A stretch of DNA of 64,000 nucleotides from Ochotona curzoniae (GCF_017591425.1 NW_024467121.1:17310707-17374706); one strand, 5' to 3'; positions 24,353 to 37,075 are shown, numbered from the stretch's first letter. The notes: generated by a model from the letters alone, not told the origin. Made by a program: numbers and translations.

Positions 24353-27147
24353 AAACTTCATTTTTCCACAAACTCTATGAAGTACTCATTCACATCTACT
24401 CGTGAAGGTGAGAGTGTTTATTTCCAATTCAAATTGATTTCACATAATTGTTTATCACAGAACACATGATTTTCTTTTCTGCAAACATGCGGATGGAACA
24501 GCTGTACTTATCCCAGCTTTGTATCAGCATCATCTTGTGTCTGCCATGCTCTCAGTGAATCTCAGAGTTGTGGAGAAATGAAGAGTGGGCACTGCTTTCC
24601 AGCCGACATTTTCCCAGCTCCTCTCATGTAGTGTCTGGAAAAACAAAGCCTGCTTTACCCTTTAGTTTTCACACTCTGAACTCTCACCACTATTCTAGTT
24701 CCTTTTTGTTTTTGCCAGGATGTACAAGGGGCCATTAATTACTTGTCTCTTTATATCCAGAATAACTGGGTTGATCGTACTCACATCCCAGGGTGTTATC
24801 CTTTAGGTAATCAAATGAAAACATTTAATTCCAAGCCTGCACAGGGATATACTTCCGCCTAATGGAAAGTAAGCCCTGTGTCACTTTCATAATACAGTTA
24901 AAGAAGAGACCTGTGATTCCACCTCTTGCATCCAACAAGGATGGTTAAGTGATGCTGGCTGCTGCTATATCTCTCCAGGTACCCACCCCTCAACACCTTA
25001 GTGACGTGTGGAAGAAGCAATGCCACACACTGGCTAATATATTTAAATACAACCTAGTCAATTCAGATCAAAAACTGGATTTCAAACTTTCTTCTGGCTT
25101 ACATATTTAAAAAGAAAATTTTTTAGAGCCGAGTTACTATAAAAACTGATTCTCAATGTTGTTCATGTCACATATTCTCAATAGATACAATTGGTGTTTA
25201 ATTTACCCATGTCCTCCCCGAAAGTCCGACCTTTAGAGCATTCCAAATGATTGCATGGTAATTCTGTTTTTAAAGTGCTCTTTGGGAAAATAGTCCTCAG
25301 TGAACTGTCTAGACCCTTTTAAACTGAATTAAGAAACTCCTCCTTCAGCTTAGCCCCTACTCTTTCCAAACGTAATCCCATGATTGTATGTCCATGGTGC
25401 CATCCATATGGAAATAAAAATGCTGTTTGTCCCATTTGCCATTGGAATCTGTAGTCCTGCTCTCAAGGCTTTTCTTGTCTGGGATGAGTAATTCCTGAGA
25501 TTTGAAATCACTTTTCTTGCCCTCCACACTGTGCCCAACCAGCCTCTCCACACTCACTCCTTCTGGACCATCTTGTCGAATCCGACAGTAATGACACCCC
25601 ACAGTTGACCGTCTTCCTAATTATAAAGCCTGACATCTAACCTCTTGATATATCTGACACAGGGTGAACTCAAGCAGTTCAATTTTCCCTTTCAAATCCA
25701 TTTAGCAAATATTTATTCAGCCTGCTAAGTAGAAGAAAATGTGCTCAATCTAATGGGAGTCAGGAGGGGCACGATAACGTCCCTACCTTCAAGGATCATA
25801 ATCTTAAGACTGTGAATAGCTAAATAGAATAATATGGTAATGATTCAGAAAGCAATGGCACAAGGAGGGTGAGGAGGGGCTGTTCATTACTTCTTGATAA
25901 AGGATTGGGTCTTACAAGGTCTTTGGGATTAGAAGGACACTGACTGCAGTCTCTAGTGCTGAAACATGAGCATGAGGGTTTTACAAGAGGACATGAATTC
26001 GGATGCGTAAGGAGCAGTCTGGGGGGAAAATGAGGAGGATATATAATGTCACACATTACGGTCCTTCAGAGAAGCTGCAGCCAGGCGAAAGCCAACTGAA
26101 GTGGGATGAACCAAAAGAGTTATCTTGGAAGAAGAAAAAATGGTATTTGCTCCCTATCCTGAAACACAGATCTGAAGAATGCCTCCTGTCTAGATAGCAA
26201 CTGGCTAGAAATACATTTGGGCAAGGTGCGCCTTTGTGCTGGAGAGGATGACTGTGGTGTGGTTCAGGATGAAGGAGAGCTCTCACAAGCAACGCTGATC
26301 TTAATTGCAGTGCTTCTGATGTCTTTGTCTCCAATGGATGATTGTTGATTTGAATACACAGATTTTTTTTTATCAGACTAAAGAAGATTACTTTTGATCC
26401 GCTCTTATCTAAAGCTTTTTAAAACACCTGTGTTTATATAATCTATTAATGCATGTGTTACATAATGTGTAAACAGCCTTCCTTGTCAGCACTCTAATTC
26501 TTTACTTAACTCTTTCAGTTATGTTGAGTGTAGCTTGCTGAAATTATGATTGGGATATTGTCAACTTTATCCTTGTACGGTAGATTTTCTTTAATATTTT
26601 TCATTCTTTCTCAGATTTTGATGTTTTTGCTGGTTTTACAAAATGCATTGATTAGCTTTTGTGGGTAATTGTGCTCTGAGAAAAATGATACAGTGGGGGC
26701 TAATCAGTTCCTAAAAAGTTTATTTTTACAAAAGATGGAAATTTCAGGGGGGAAATCCTCACTAGTAAACTGGGATATGAGAGACTTTATAAAGGTCATA
26801 TTTTCCCTTGCTTTTATGTTTCATTTTCTTGATTTTGGTTTGCTTTCCCTCTAAAACAATCAGTTCTTTAGTTTTCTGAATTTATCATTGTTTTTCCTTC
26901 TATAATTTCTGCAATTTCCCTTTATTTATATCTTTCTCCTACTTTCTCATCTTTTTCTTACTCTCATGAGCATGGCTTGAATTTATTTGTATTAATTGCT
27001 TAATGCACTGTCTGTGAACTATACTATGTGTTAATGTTCATACTCAGGTAATGTAGAATTTAAAAAATTTTTAACTGTGATGTAGCAGACATTTGGATTT
27101 TGTTTTGATATCCAAATGATTGAGTCTATTTGCTTGAATTTGTGTGT
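24353..27147. other. 2.8 kb of mostly unique DNA
   Basis: No gene recognised. The stretch 25688-25840 ('agcaaatatttattcagcctgctaa') resembles an ancient mammalian repeat but is too decayed to name. The overlapping open frames at 25350-25602 and 26003-26334 have no domain or exon context. Confidence 0.5.
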
Positions 27148-27365
27148 TTGAAAAATTTTATTTATTTGAAAGAGAGAAGCAAGCTCCATCCATGTGACGG
27201 CTGGAGGTGGGCAAGCCTGGAATTCAGTCCTGGTCTCCTGTGTGTGTGGATGACCCGAGCACCTGAGCTGTAATTTGGTGCTTCCCAGGATGTTCAATAG
27301 CAGGGAGCTGGAATCTGTAAACCCAGACACTCCGGTGGAGTGTGTGATTTCCCAAGCCACTTTTT
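27148..27365 (-). mobile_element. Old, internally deleted CSINE
   Basis: Reverse-strand C-repeat: 'ttttatttatttgaaagagag', then a jump to 'ctggaggtgggcaagcctgg', 'gatgttcaatagcagggagctgg' and the head-side 'gatttcccaagccac'. It is about 215 bp instead of 320. Confidence 0.6.
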
Positions 27366-27764
27366 AAGTGTATATACTCGCACAGCAAGAAATATTCCTG
27401 AAAGATAGAAAAATTTTATTGATGCCAAGACTTAACTTGGGAACCATTTTTAATTCTTCACAGATAATGAGAACCCATGTGTTTTATTTCTCTCCACATC
27501 TTCCATCTAATTTTTGTATAAAGGGAGATTTCCAGAACCTGATTATTACTACTTTATAATTCCTATTACTAAATTTTCCATTATTATAATAAATAAGTTT
27601 TATTTAAACTTTTGGTCTTTTAATATATGTGCTTAATTTAGAAGCTTTATTTTCTTGAATCCACGTCTGTGCCTATTGTGGACACAACTACTTATTACTA
27701 AAGATGTGATGCCTATTAATGTGCAATAACCAATAAATCCAAGTATCACAGGTTTCTTTTTTAA
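27366..27764. other. AT-rich unassigned DNA
   Basis: Nothing identifiable. Confidence 0.5.
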
Positions 27765-28012
27765 TCAAAAATTTTAAGTTATATAAGTTCATAAATGCAG
27801 ATTGAAGAGGATAATGATACTTCCCACCCTATCTGCTCTCCTGCCCGTGCTCCTGTTCCTTAGCCTACTGTCTTTTTAAAATTTTTAATCACATACTTCC
27901 AGTTTATTCTAGAATCACAAGTGTAACCCTCTACCTGATAAAGAAATTGAAAAGTAATAAGTAAAAAAGTCACTGTTCCTCAAGAACAAGTTTCATTTTG
28001 AATGAGACCTTT
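27765..28012 (-). mobile_element. Probable L1 3'-UTR fragment (lagomorph type)
   Basis: The order 'ccaccctatctgctctcctgcc', 'cttccagtttattctagaatc', 'taaccctctacctgataaag' and 'cactgttcctcaagaac' resembles the reverse complement of a rabbit-type L1 3' untranslated region as I remember it. No polyadenylation end or target duplication is preserved. Confidence 0.5.
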
Positions 28013-28131
28013 TAAGTCTTATATGTATATTTTATGTGTTTCATTTATTTTCTACAAAGTGGGTAATTATTTCCTATTTTTTGAAATGCAAAAAATGCTG
28101 CATTTATTCCTATTTTAAGATTCTAATAATT

Positions 28132-28458
28132 GGGCCCAGCACAATAGCATAGCGGTTAAAGTCCTCGTCTTGTACATGCTGGGATCCCATATGGGCACCG
28201 GTTCTAATCCTGGTGGCCCTGCTTCCCATCCAGCTCCCTGCCTGTGGCCTGGGAAAGCAGTCGAGGACAGCCCAAACCCTTGGGACCCTGCACCCATGTG
28301 GGAGACCTGGAAGAAGTTTCTGACTTTGGATTGGCTCAGCTCCAGCTGTTGTGGTCACCTGGGGAGTGAACCATTGGATGAAAGATCTTCCTCTCTGTCT
28401 CTCCTCCTCTCTGTTTATCCATCTTTCCAGTAAAAATAAATAAATCTTAAAAAAATGC
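28132..28458 (+). mobile_element. CSINE, full length
   Basis: Starts GGGCCCAGCACAATAGCATAGCGG, which contains a box A match TAGCATAGCGG. It keeps box B GGTTCTAATCC intact, then the CT-rich stretch 'cctctctgtctctcctcctc' and a tail AATAAATAAATCTTAAAAAAA. Relatively young. The flanks CTAATAATT and TTTAATAATT may be a short, imperfect target duplication. Confidence 0.9.
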
Positions 28459-28741
28459 TTTAATAATTATGATATATAATATTAATTTTATATGTGTGTT
28501 TGTTATGTGTGTGCATCTCTATATACATGCTGTATACATACTAGTGCATGAATATTTATATTCATGTCTATATATCATATACTAATATAATATGCATGTA
28601 AGTATTTTATGCGTATATGTGTACTATATGAATGTTTATGAGGTTCACAGCTTTATGATGGAAATCAGTGAAAAGACAACCTCTTGCTTTCAGAACTTTG
28701 AACAATGGCATATGGAAGAGAGGGTGTTCTCTTAGCATCAT
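28459..28741. other. AT-rich, TATA/TG-rich DNA
   Basis: Low-complexity-leaning AT sequence with many ATATAT and TGTGTG words. No gene. Confidence 0.6.
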
Positions 28742-30012
28742 AAAAATTGATGTTACTCTGTGGGCCTCAGGTGAGCCAGATCAGGGAAAAGCCAGGCTGG
28801 GCGGACTGTTCCTACTGATGCAAGCATAAATCAGAGTGGCTGTGGGTTGGTTGGCCTTTGCCACAGCATCAGCTGGCAGAAGCTGGCACTGGAGGCTAAT
28901 TCTGTCAAATTAAACTGCAGAACCACCTAGAGAGTGCATGATCCAGAAGTGGGAGTGGCCCAGTAGGGAAAAGTGCACACCTCCCTCTTGGGTTTTCACT
29001 CCTACAAGAGAGCATGAGAACCAGGGGCAGCAGTGACTAGACAGAGAGTGGCAACCATTAGCACATGTGTGGGCTGGATAGTTGGACTGGTTGGGTTGAA
29101 CTAGGCTTCAGTGACTATTAACATGTATGAGAGCTGAGTGGGACATGGGACAGACAGAATCAGTCCGCTGTACATACTGGCAAACACGGGAATCAAGACA
29201 GAGGATGGGTCTGGTAGGGGCTGTTGCACTTTGCTCCTACTAGGCTGCAGCTCTCACTGGTTTGTGTGAGGTGGGCCTGATCAGGCTGGACCGCAACACT
29301 CATTAGTTAGTGTTGAAGACAGGGCTGCAAACAGAACTGGCCCAGCAATTGCAGCCACCAGTGTATGCATAAGCTGATTGGGGTGACGGACTGTGCTGGA
29401 CCCTGTACTGGCAGGTGCACACAAGAATCACCTCAGACAGTGTTTCCTTGGGGATCCCTCCTACTGAATTGCTCTTAGAACCCCAACCATGAAGAGAAGT
29501 ACAGGTTCCATGGTCTGGTCATGGAGTGCAAGTGTCTAAGCTGAGTCTCCTCAGAGGCTCAGATAGAGCAGTGGACAACATATCCATGTGCACATGGAGG
29601 ATATAGCAGTCCATCGGAACCTGCAGAGGACACCTGGTACCACAAGAGAATGAAGGACAGAACAAATCAATCAACTACCCCAGCCATGTGCTTGCAGTGA
29701 AAATCTGGGCAAAGGGGCTTTCTGGAGAGATTTCATTGTGCTTGGAATGGTGAGATTGACAGCAATTCAGGACTGTTGAACTATCAAAACCTCTTGAGCA
29801 GTGCCCTCACATCATGCCCTTCATCAGGGATGTGGGATAGGTGGGAGGCTGAGTGGGGCTTCTCCCTTTATCTCTCCCTTTGCCCCAAATACAGAAAAAA
29901 TAATATGTGGAAACAATGGTATTACCCAGTTTCCTGTAGCCTTTGACTCTTGTGCCCTAATCAACTATGTAAAGATTATCACAATAAAATAATTACAAAA
30001 AATTGATGCTAC
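28742..30012 (+). mobile_element. Poly(A)-tailed retroposon, copy B
   Basis: The insertion at 28757-29997 is bounded by 15-bp repeats, AAAAATTGATGTTAC at 28742-28756 and AAAAATTGATGCTAC at 29998-30012 (one mismatch). It aligns with copy A from about 4758, so it lacks A's first ~365 bp. It has extra material of its own: about 90 bp near 29050-29130 that looks like another internal unit, and about 150 bp near 29490-29640. It ends 'caataaaataattacaaaa'. There are no coherent open frames. Confidence 0.85.
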
Positions 30013-30704
30013 ATATCTGTTTTAGCTTTTCTTTGCTTGTGGTTTTCTACCTGGGAATGTGAGTTTGCTGTAGTAAAGGCTGCTTTTATTATTGTAACAT
30101 AATTGTCTTTTTCGGTTTCCCTACAGATGGTTTGTAATATCTTTTTCAACATCCTTGTACTTTCCTGCCTTGAGTACACATTTTCATTTGCTCTGGTTTT
30201 CTTTTGTGAATTTCCTCTCTATCCGGTCCTTTTCACACATTAGATACATTTCCTCCCACCCTGCATCCAGCATTAAAAAATCTTTCACTCCAAAAATCGC
30301 ATGTTCTTGTAACATCTTAAAGAGAACATGGAATTTCTCAGGATGTAGTTTCACGTGGTTATGAAGATGATGACTGATCGCAAACACTGTGCTCTACTTT
30401 GTTACAAAGATAGTATATGTACTTTTCATACCATATGGTATTGATATCCTTTGCATTCTGTTGAAGAAGCTGATTCCCAACAGAGTAAACTAATAAATAG
30501 AAGGGATAGATTTGTTCCAGAAATTTGGCTTCAACAAGACCATGCTTATCATGAAATAGATGAAATGAACTACGTATCATTTATATATATACTATATCAG
30601 TCTCACATTACGTAATATATACTTAGACTGGGTCAAGGGAATAATTGCTTTTTTGTTTTAGTGCTTTAAAAAACCTGCTGTGGGAACACTCAGCGTATCA
30701 TTTA
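30013..30704. other. Unassigned non-coding DNA
   Basis: No gene or repeat recognised. Open frames at 30155-30364 and 30184-30387 overlap on opposite strands without domain content. Confidence 0.5.
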
Positions 30705-30808
30705 TCCTCTTGATAACTTTGTAAATGTATAATATTATTATCTATAGGAACAAAATTATGTAGCAGATCTCTAGAGTGTACTCATCTCACATGAGTAAAA
30801 GTATCTGT
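30705..30808 (-). mobile_element. L1 3'-end fragment, antisense
   Basis: 'aactttgtaaatgtataatatt', 'gtagcagatctctagag' and 'actcatctcacatgag' match the antisense of the common mammalian L1 3'-UTR segment upstream of its tail. Confidence 0.5.
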
Positions 30809-30819
30809 TGACTTAGGAG

Positions 30820-30893
30820 GAAAACTAGAAGCAAGTGGATGAACTTGCAGGATATTATACTAAGTGAAATAATCCACTCAGAGACAAATATTG
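30820..30893 (+). mobile_element. L1 3'-end fragment, sense
   Basis: 'gatattatactaagtgaaataatccac' followed by 'gagacaaatattgg' is the sense-strand 'TATGCTAAGTGAAATAAGYC' segment of mammalian L1 3' ends. It lies next to an opposite-strand L1 piece. Confidence 0.65.
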
Positions 30894-30897
30894 GGGT

Positions 30898-31255
30898 CAA
30901 TGTTATGGCAATGTGGGTTAGGCTGTTACTTGCTATAGTAGCATCCCATATTGGAGTGTTAATCACATTCCTGGCTGCTCCACTTTCAACTCAGCTCCCT
31001 GTTAATGGTCCTGGGAAGGCAGCGGAAAAATGTATCAAGTACTTAGTCCCTGCTGTACACACTGGAATTCCTGGCTTCTTGTATCAGCTTGGCTTCAGTC
31101 TGACCCCATCTGATCTATAGCAGTGATTAAGGAAATAAACCAGTGCATCAGAGATTCTCATATTCTCATTCATTCTCTTTTTTCTCAGTCTGTCTCTCCT
31201 CCTCCCTCTCTGCCTTTCTCCTAGTCTCTCTGTCTGCCTTTAAAATACATACAAA
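30898..31255 (+). mobile_element. Old CSINE copy
   Basis: Forward C-repeat: 'gcatcccatattggagtg', 'cctggctgctccac', 'cagctccctgttaatgg', a long CT-rich block at 31170-31235 and the end 'gcctttaaaatacat'. An insertion of about 40 bp near 31120-31160 or general decay makes it longer than usual. Confidence 0.7.
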
Positions 31256-33407
31256 AGGGCAAATGTTGCATCAGTCCACTTATAGGAGGCAATCCTTATC
31301 TTAAAACTTATATTTAATTTTTACTTGTTTTTTTTTTTTTTACAATTCTCAATCAAAGAAAGACCTTTTTGTGCTCAGCATTTGCCTACTGTCAGGTGAA
31401 CATGCATCTGATGAATGCACCACGGCATGCACCTGGTGGTGCTGCCTAGTCTTAGATGCATGCAAGCAAGTGGTTGTACATTCACCACACAAAACTTCTG
31501 CTTCCCAATAATCATTTGTTCGGTGGGATTCTGCTTGGCTCAGTTTGGGAAGTCTAGGCATAGCTCATTAATATTCCTTCTTCAAAATGACTTGCTGTTT
31601 TGAAATCAGGGATAATATTTCTCAAAGATTAGTAACATTTTCAGTTGATATCTTTCTCATCTGGTGCTACTGCACTTTGCATCTATTAATGTGCTTTCAA
31701 ATCTGGCACATCCAGCAGATCACCATCATCATGCTGAAGAATGCACATATTACCATGTTCATTTATTTGGCTAATTTTTCCATGTCTCTTGGAATGCTCA
31801 TCAATAGTGCTGAGATTGCTACTGGTTTGCATTTTATTATTCATGTTTTCCATCATAGAAAATGAAGTGATTAGCAAGAAAACTAATGTGGAAGTACCCC
31901 TTCAAGGAAAGGGATGGAGGGAGAAGGAATCAGGTGACCTCTGGAATGACCTGAGTCCAGTTTACACTGTTACACAGCAGCAAAACTGAAATGTGATTTC
32001 CTTCAAAGTTTGTTTGTTTTAAATTATCTCCACTCTGTCATTACTTGACCACAAAGAGAAAATGTTCTGTTGTCACTAAATTACCTGCCAGAAGCGGGGA
32101 GGAAGTTTGTGTTGGTTAAACACTAATTCATAGCTATGAAAATGTGCCCTGTCTTTGTCATGAGGCTCAATTCATTATTGGAAAAAGCCCAATGCTAACA
32201 CGAACAAATTAGATTATTCCATTGGGTTTTATGGCTCAAAAAATATAATTCGTTCATTGATGAGAGAAACTCTATAGTATATCAAAAGAGAAAAATATGT
32301 TTAATGACAAGAAGGTGCCATGTGAATTTTCTCTCTGAAGATTTTCTTGCAACTTGTGCTTTTGATAAATACACTTATTATTCTACTCCTATTATTCACT
32401 CAAATTTTAAAACACTGAATAAAAGCCATCATGTTCTGTGCTTAGCACTTAGTTGTGATCATCAGCCTGCTCCTGAGTGCAACCTCAGGCTTAGTACGCT
32501 CGCCAGTGTGATCTTGGCATGATGATACAGTAAGTCCTATTATCCATCTACTTTATGAACTCTAGGTATTACAGGATGACACCAATGTTTATTGTCAATC
32601 TCTAAATTTTAATTTCCTGCTGTTTAATTAAGACAACCCTGGTAGTAAAAACAAACAAACAAAAACAGTTTACATTCATTCCCATCTTATTTCATCATAC
32701 CATTATGTGATGTCCACCAAAATGTTATTTTACTAACCTAGTGACAGACAAGTTTATTCTTTTCTATTTAATATGCAGTTATGCCTTTTAACTTTTAGTA
32801 AACTATCTTCATAAAGCTTGGTAAATTTCAATATTGACTAGAAGAGCAAAATGTAAATACCTAAAAGCTCTGCAGCACAATGGGGGGATTTATGAATGTG
32901 TTCACTGAGCTTGGCTGCATTGTTTCCTACCTTTAATGATTACTCACAGGAATTAAGCATGTGGGAAATGCAGTTTGAGAAGGCCAGTGCTTTTCACAGT
33001 CCAAAATTTTGCATCAAAAATTATATTATATGCACATTGTAATATAAGGTGAAAAAGATGCTGTTGATGCAACGATACTGAGAAGCCAAAGCTTCTCCAA
33101 GGTATCATTGAAATGCACATTCTAAAGTTAAATGGGCACACTCTGTTCTCAGTGTAGCGGCAGTTATCAAGGATGCTGCCATCCAAGATGTAGTTTAAAG
33201 GCTCTACTGAGTGTAGCTGTGAGCTCCTCATGTGTGTCATGCATACAGTCCCCGTCAGGCCTGTGTGACACTGTGACAGAAAGAAGCTCCATTGTCAGCA
33301 CTGTGGCTGGACCCTCCACTGTGACCAGATGTTCAGGAGAAATACAGCTCAAGACACAAAGTGGAGGATAAGTTAAACCTTACCCAGCTGCTGATATCTG
33401 AGTAACT
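31256..33407. other. 2.1 kb of unique-looking DNA
   Basis: T-run at 31330-31341. The region 33100-33360 is open on both strands (79 and 61 codons) but shows no recognisable protein family. No interspersed repeat is identified. Confidence 0.5.
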
Positions 33408-33690
33408 TTTTTCCTGAAATTTTTAAAATTAATTACGTTGCATTATGTGACACAGTTTCATAGGCTCTGGGATTCCCCCAACCCCTCCCCATGCCCTTCC
33501 CCCATGGTGGATACCTCCACCTTGTTGTAGTATTACAGATCAAATTAAGTCAAGCTTCTTTCTTTGCAAACATATACCAAGCATAGAGTCCAGCATCTTA
33601 TTGTCTACATAAATTCAACAGTTTCTTGGGGAGACCATCTCTAGTCTGAAGTCTGAGCAACTTTGACCGACAAAACTTTCACATAGTTTA
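33408..33690 (-). mobile_element. Probable lagomorph L1 3'-UTR fragment
   Basis: 'gtgacacagtttcataggctc', 'gggattcccccaacccctcccc' and 'aagcatagagtccagcatc' resemble the antisense of rabbit/pika L1 3' ends from memory. The C-rich part corresponds to a G-rich polypurine tract in the sense strand. Confidence 0.48.
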
Positions 33691-35040
33691 ACCTGATACT
33701 TGCCTCTCCTGCTACTCATACTGAAGAGATATCCGGGGTTAGATCATCTCAGTAAGATTTCTCTCTCTCACTCCTCACTGTCCTGTGTTCCTCCCTATCC
33801 CTCATCTCCCTCTCTGCTTCCTCCTCATTTTTCTTCTCACCAGGAGCTCTTTGGGAATAAGACTTAGAAATCCACAAGGAAGCACACCAGCTTTTTTATA
33901 CTCTCATTTGGCTTTTGTTAAATCTGAAAAACAGAGAATAGCAACACTTAAAAAGCAGCCTGTGCCTGCTAAGCAAACATCTCAAAGATCCTTTTCCTGT
34001 TTTAAAGCTCTGCTGCCACAGTGACGCCATGAAGAATCACCATAGCAAAACTGGATTTTCCGAGAGCTGGCTTTGTGTTTCCTAGTGGCCAGCTTAGGAG
34101 CGGTGGAATTTAGGCATGCTGGCAATGTTCAGAAGTGATGTGTGTGATCCAGAAGGTGAAGTGTCATGTTTCTCAGTCCATTTCTGGGCATAACCATTGC
34201 ATGCGGCTAGTAATACACTGCCTTTCAGTATTGAAGGACAGTATCTCAATTCCTAGAGATCTGAATAACACTGAATTCCCAGAATTCCCAAATTTCTCAC
34301 TTCCTTAGGTACATAATCCACATTCATACTTACACTGTGCTCGAATCATCTGTTGACTTCTTGCTGCTTCTAGAGCATGGCTTGTGATTCCTGACCAGAG
34401 CCCCTTACGAAGACTGTTTTTCTGATGCTAAAGAAATCTAAAGTAACCTGTGCCCTACTGAAGTCCTGTCTTCTTCATGAAGGACTTTCCAATGAAAACC
34501 AGCCTGCCAAGTTTTTGTACCTGGCATGATACCACTGCATATAACTTTGGGCCTCAGTTTCTTTGTCAAATTATTATCTGTCTATAGTTCATTCAGTTGT
34601 TATACCCTTGCTCATGAGACAGTATCTGGTACGTAGCAAGTGCCAAATATATGATAGATTTTTTTTCAAATAATAGGTAGATATATGTTACACACCAAGA
34701 TACATGCTAATGGAACATTTTCTATGGGTGCTAAAACTTAAAGCCAAGGGAAAATCATCAGCATTATATAGTTGTTTCTAAAAATTGCATGAGAAAAATC
34801 TTATGTAAAGTTCCACTCTGAATCTAGAATCTAGGCTTTAGATCGACAGGAAACAAGCAGAAGGCAAGAATTTTATTTTGATGAAATGTATAATGAACCT
34901 CATCTGACTTCCTGAAATTTACAAAAATATTACATGAAAGAAACAAACTCAGTGAGAGAATAATTTTCCCCATCACCAAAAAAAAAAGAAAAGCCATAAA
35001 AGCTGGGTGAACAAATGGAAATCTTAATCTTTTTCCTGTT
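33691..35040 (+). other. Unassigned DNA with a MIR-like segment at 34541-34655
   Basis: 'tttgggcctcagtttctttgtc' followed after ~80 bp by 'tggtacgtagcaagtgcc' follows the 3' half of a forward MIR. The rest of the interval shows nothing identifiable. Confidence 0.45.
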
Positions 35041-35500
35041 CCTGCTGTCACAAATCATCATGAATTTTGTAGCTGAAAACAACACCAATTTATTCTCTGA
35101 TCATTGTGGAGCTCAGAATTCCTCCAGGAGGCTCTAACAAGGACCCGCTTGCTTGGCTTCTCTGGCTTGTGCAGCTCACCTGGATTCCTTGGTTCAGTGG
35201 CCCCTTTCTCCATCTGGGAGGCTAACAGCCTTGTGTCATTGAATCTCCCTCTCCTCCATCTGCTTCTCCTCCCAGATGTCTTCTCATTATTCTGATTCCT
35301 CTGCCTCCCTGTTTGCCTTATAAATATCCCTGTGAGTTCATCGGACCACGTGAATAATTCAGAATCCTCTCTCAACTCAAGATCTTTACCTTGATTGTAT
35401 CTGTGCAGTTCCTTTTGCCCTGTAAGGTAACACAGGCACCCATTTCAGGGATGTGGACATGGATGTTTTTGGAGGAGCATCATTGTGCTACAAGATCTCA
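35041..35500 (-). mobile_element. MLT1-like MaLR LTR, about 460 bp
   Basis: The antisense LTR can be followed across its length: 'tgtcacaaatcatcatgaat', 'gctgaaaacaacaccaattta', 'cctccaggaggctc', 'ggcttctctggcttg', 'cttataaatatccctgtg', 'accttgattgtatctg', 'cagggatgtggacatgg' and 'atcattgtgctac'. Opposing open frames at 35058-35375 and 35104-35295 fall inside it. Confidence 0.7.
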
Positions 35501-36721
35501 TGATACAAGAAAGAACTCAACCTTCCCCAGGATTTCTAGTGTTCTGGTCAGTGGCCTTTCATCATTTTAAATCAATGTTTTATCCAAGGTCATCTATCTC
35601 CTTTTCCCGCTTCCTCCTTTACCTTAACACTTCCTTTCTTGTTAGATAAAAACAGTCTCTGCTGAGCATCAGGGCTGTTTTTATCCCAGGTTAGTTGAAC
35701 CAGCAGAAGTCCCTTAACTATCCATCTCCTCTTTGATTCCTTTTTCCAAGACAAAGCTCACAGAGTAAGACCATCGCACTCAACAGCTTTTCAGACTATA
35801 GGTTATATGAACCTTGAATCACTATTTTAGAACACTTTTTTTTTAGCATTCAAATGTTAGGATTGTGAACAAAGTGCCAGCAGAGGCTACCCTCTGGATA
35901 TTTATACTTTTTGACAGATCAGACTGTTGCAAGGAGATATACAAAGAATAATCTGACAACTCAACAAGCCTTGAACATGCATGTACATTTAAAAAAGCAA
36001 ATGGGTTATGTGCTGATGTTATTTATAAGCTGTTTCTGGTATCCAGGCAAGGGACTGTGACAGGAATTGCATTTCTAGACAGGGTGGTGTTGGGGGCGGG
36101 GTTGGGGAGGGGAACAAAGGAAGACAGATTTTTGTCTGGATGTCACAGCTTCCAAATTTGTACTTTAGAGTGAATGTCTTGGCAGTCTCTCTTCAACCTT
36201 AAACTCCTTGTCGCCAGGTCTAAAATAACTAAGGACTGGCAGAAGCCTAGAGCTATTCCTTCCCAGATTTGTAGCATTGTTATTTTTTCCTAAACTCTAC
36301 TTGTAGAATGTTTAATGCCAATCCAACTTGCAAAGCCATTTGATATGAGCACATCATCCTGTAAGCATTTCTGACAGTTGGTGTCACTATGCATCTTTTT
36401 TATCGCCCTCCTTTTTACAAGGTATCACAGATAGCACGCAAAGTTCAGCTGTGATTAATAGGACTCTTTCACCATTGACTTCCACTGGGCTCCAGCCTAC
36501 TAAGAAAAATGTGGCTGCTGATAAATCTCATGTGATAAGAGCTGTGTTGTGCAAGCGGTTGGGGCAGGCATTTCAATGCATATTATTATGACAGGGTGTT
36601 GGTTTGCAAAGTTCAGTTGAATTGACTAAGCCTCTTGTCCAATTGATTTTGCTTCTATGAAATAGTAACAAATCCTGTAGTACAGAAACCCGTGGCCACG
36701 TGATAGAAATTATCTGTTTAG

Positions 36722-36722
<1 letters not shown>
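35501..36722. other. Unassigned non-coding DNA
   Basis: A G-rich patch at 36087-36113 is the only notable composition feature. No gene. Confidence 0.5.

Positions 36723-36777
<55 letters not shown>
36723..36777. repeat. (CA)27 microsatellite at a SINE tail
   Basis: Uninterrupted CA repeat of 55 bp directly abutting the tail side of the reverse SINE at 36778. The three 'open frames' across it are artefacts of the repeat. Confidence 0.97.
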
Positions 36778-36779
<2 letters not shown>

Positions 36780-37075
36780 CTTTTTGCAAAGTCAGGTTTA
36801 CAGAGAGGAGGAAAGACAAAGATCTTCTATTTGCTGGTTCACTCCCCAAGTGACCACAACAGCTGGAGCTCAGCCAGTCTAAATCCAGGAGCCAGGAGCC
36901 TTCTTCAGGTCTCCCATGTGGATGCAGGGTCCCACAGCTTTGGGCCATCTGTTACTGTTTTCCCAGACCACAGGCAGGGAGTTGGAAGAGAAGTGGAGCA
37001 ACCAGGACATGAACCGGTGCCCATACAGAATCCTAGAGCATGCAAGATCAGTACTTTATCCACTAGGCTCCTGTT
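36778..37075 (-). mobile_element. CSINE whose A-tail is replaced by (CA)n
   Basis: Reverse-strand SINE: 'gcaaagtcaggtttacagagag', 'tcccatgtggatgcagggtcc', 'gaaccggtgcccata', head-side 'tatccactaggctcc'. The usual T/A tail side is nearly absent and the (CA)27 stands in its place. Confidence 0.88.

Noticed and set aside
33132..33371. Region open on both strands, considered as an exon
   Set aside because: No splice pair that keeps an open frame and no family resemblance.
36573..36948. Open frames encoding Cys-Val and Thr-His repeats
   Set aside because: Direct translation of the (CA)27 microsatellite.
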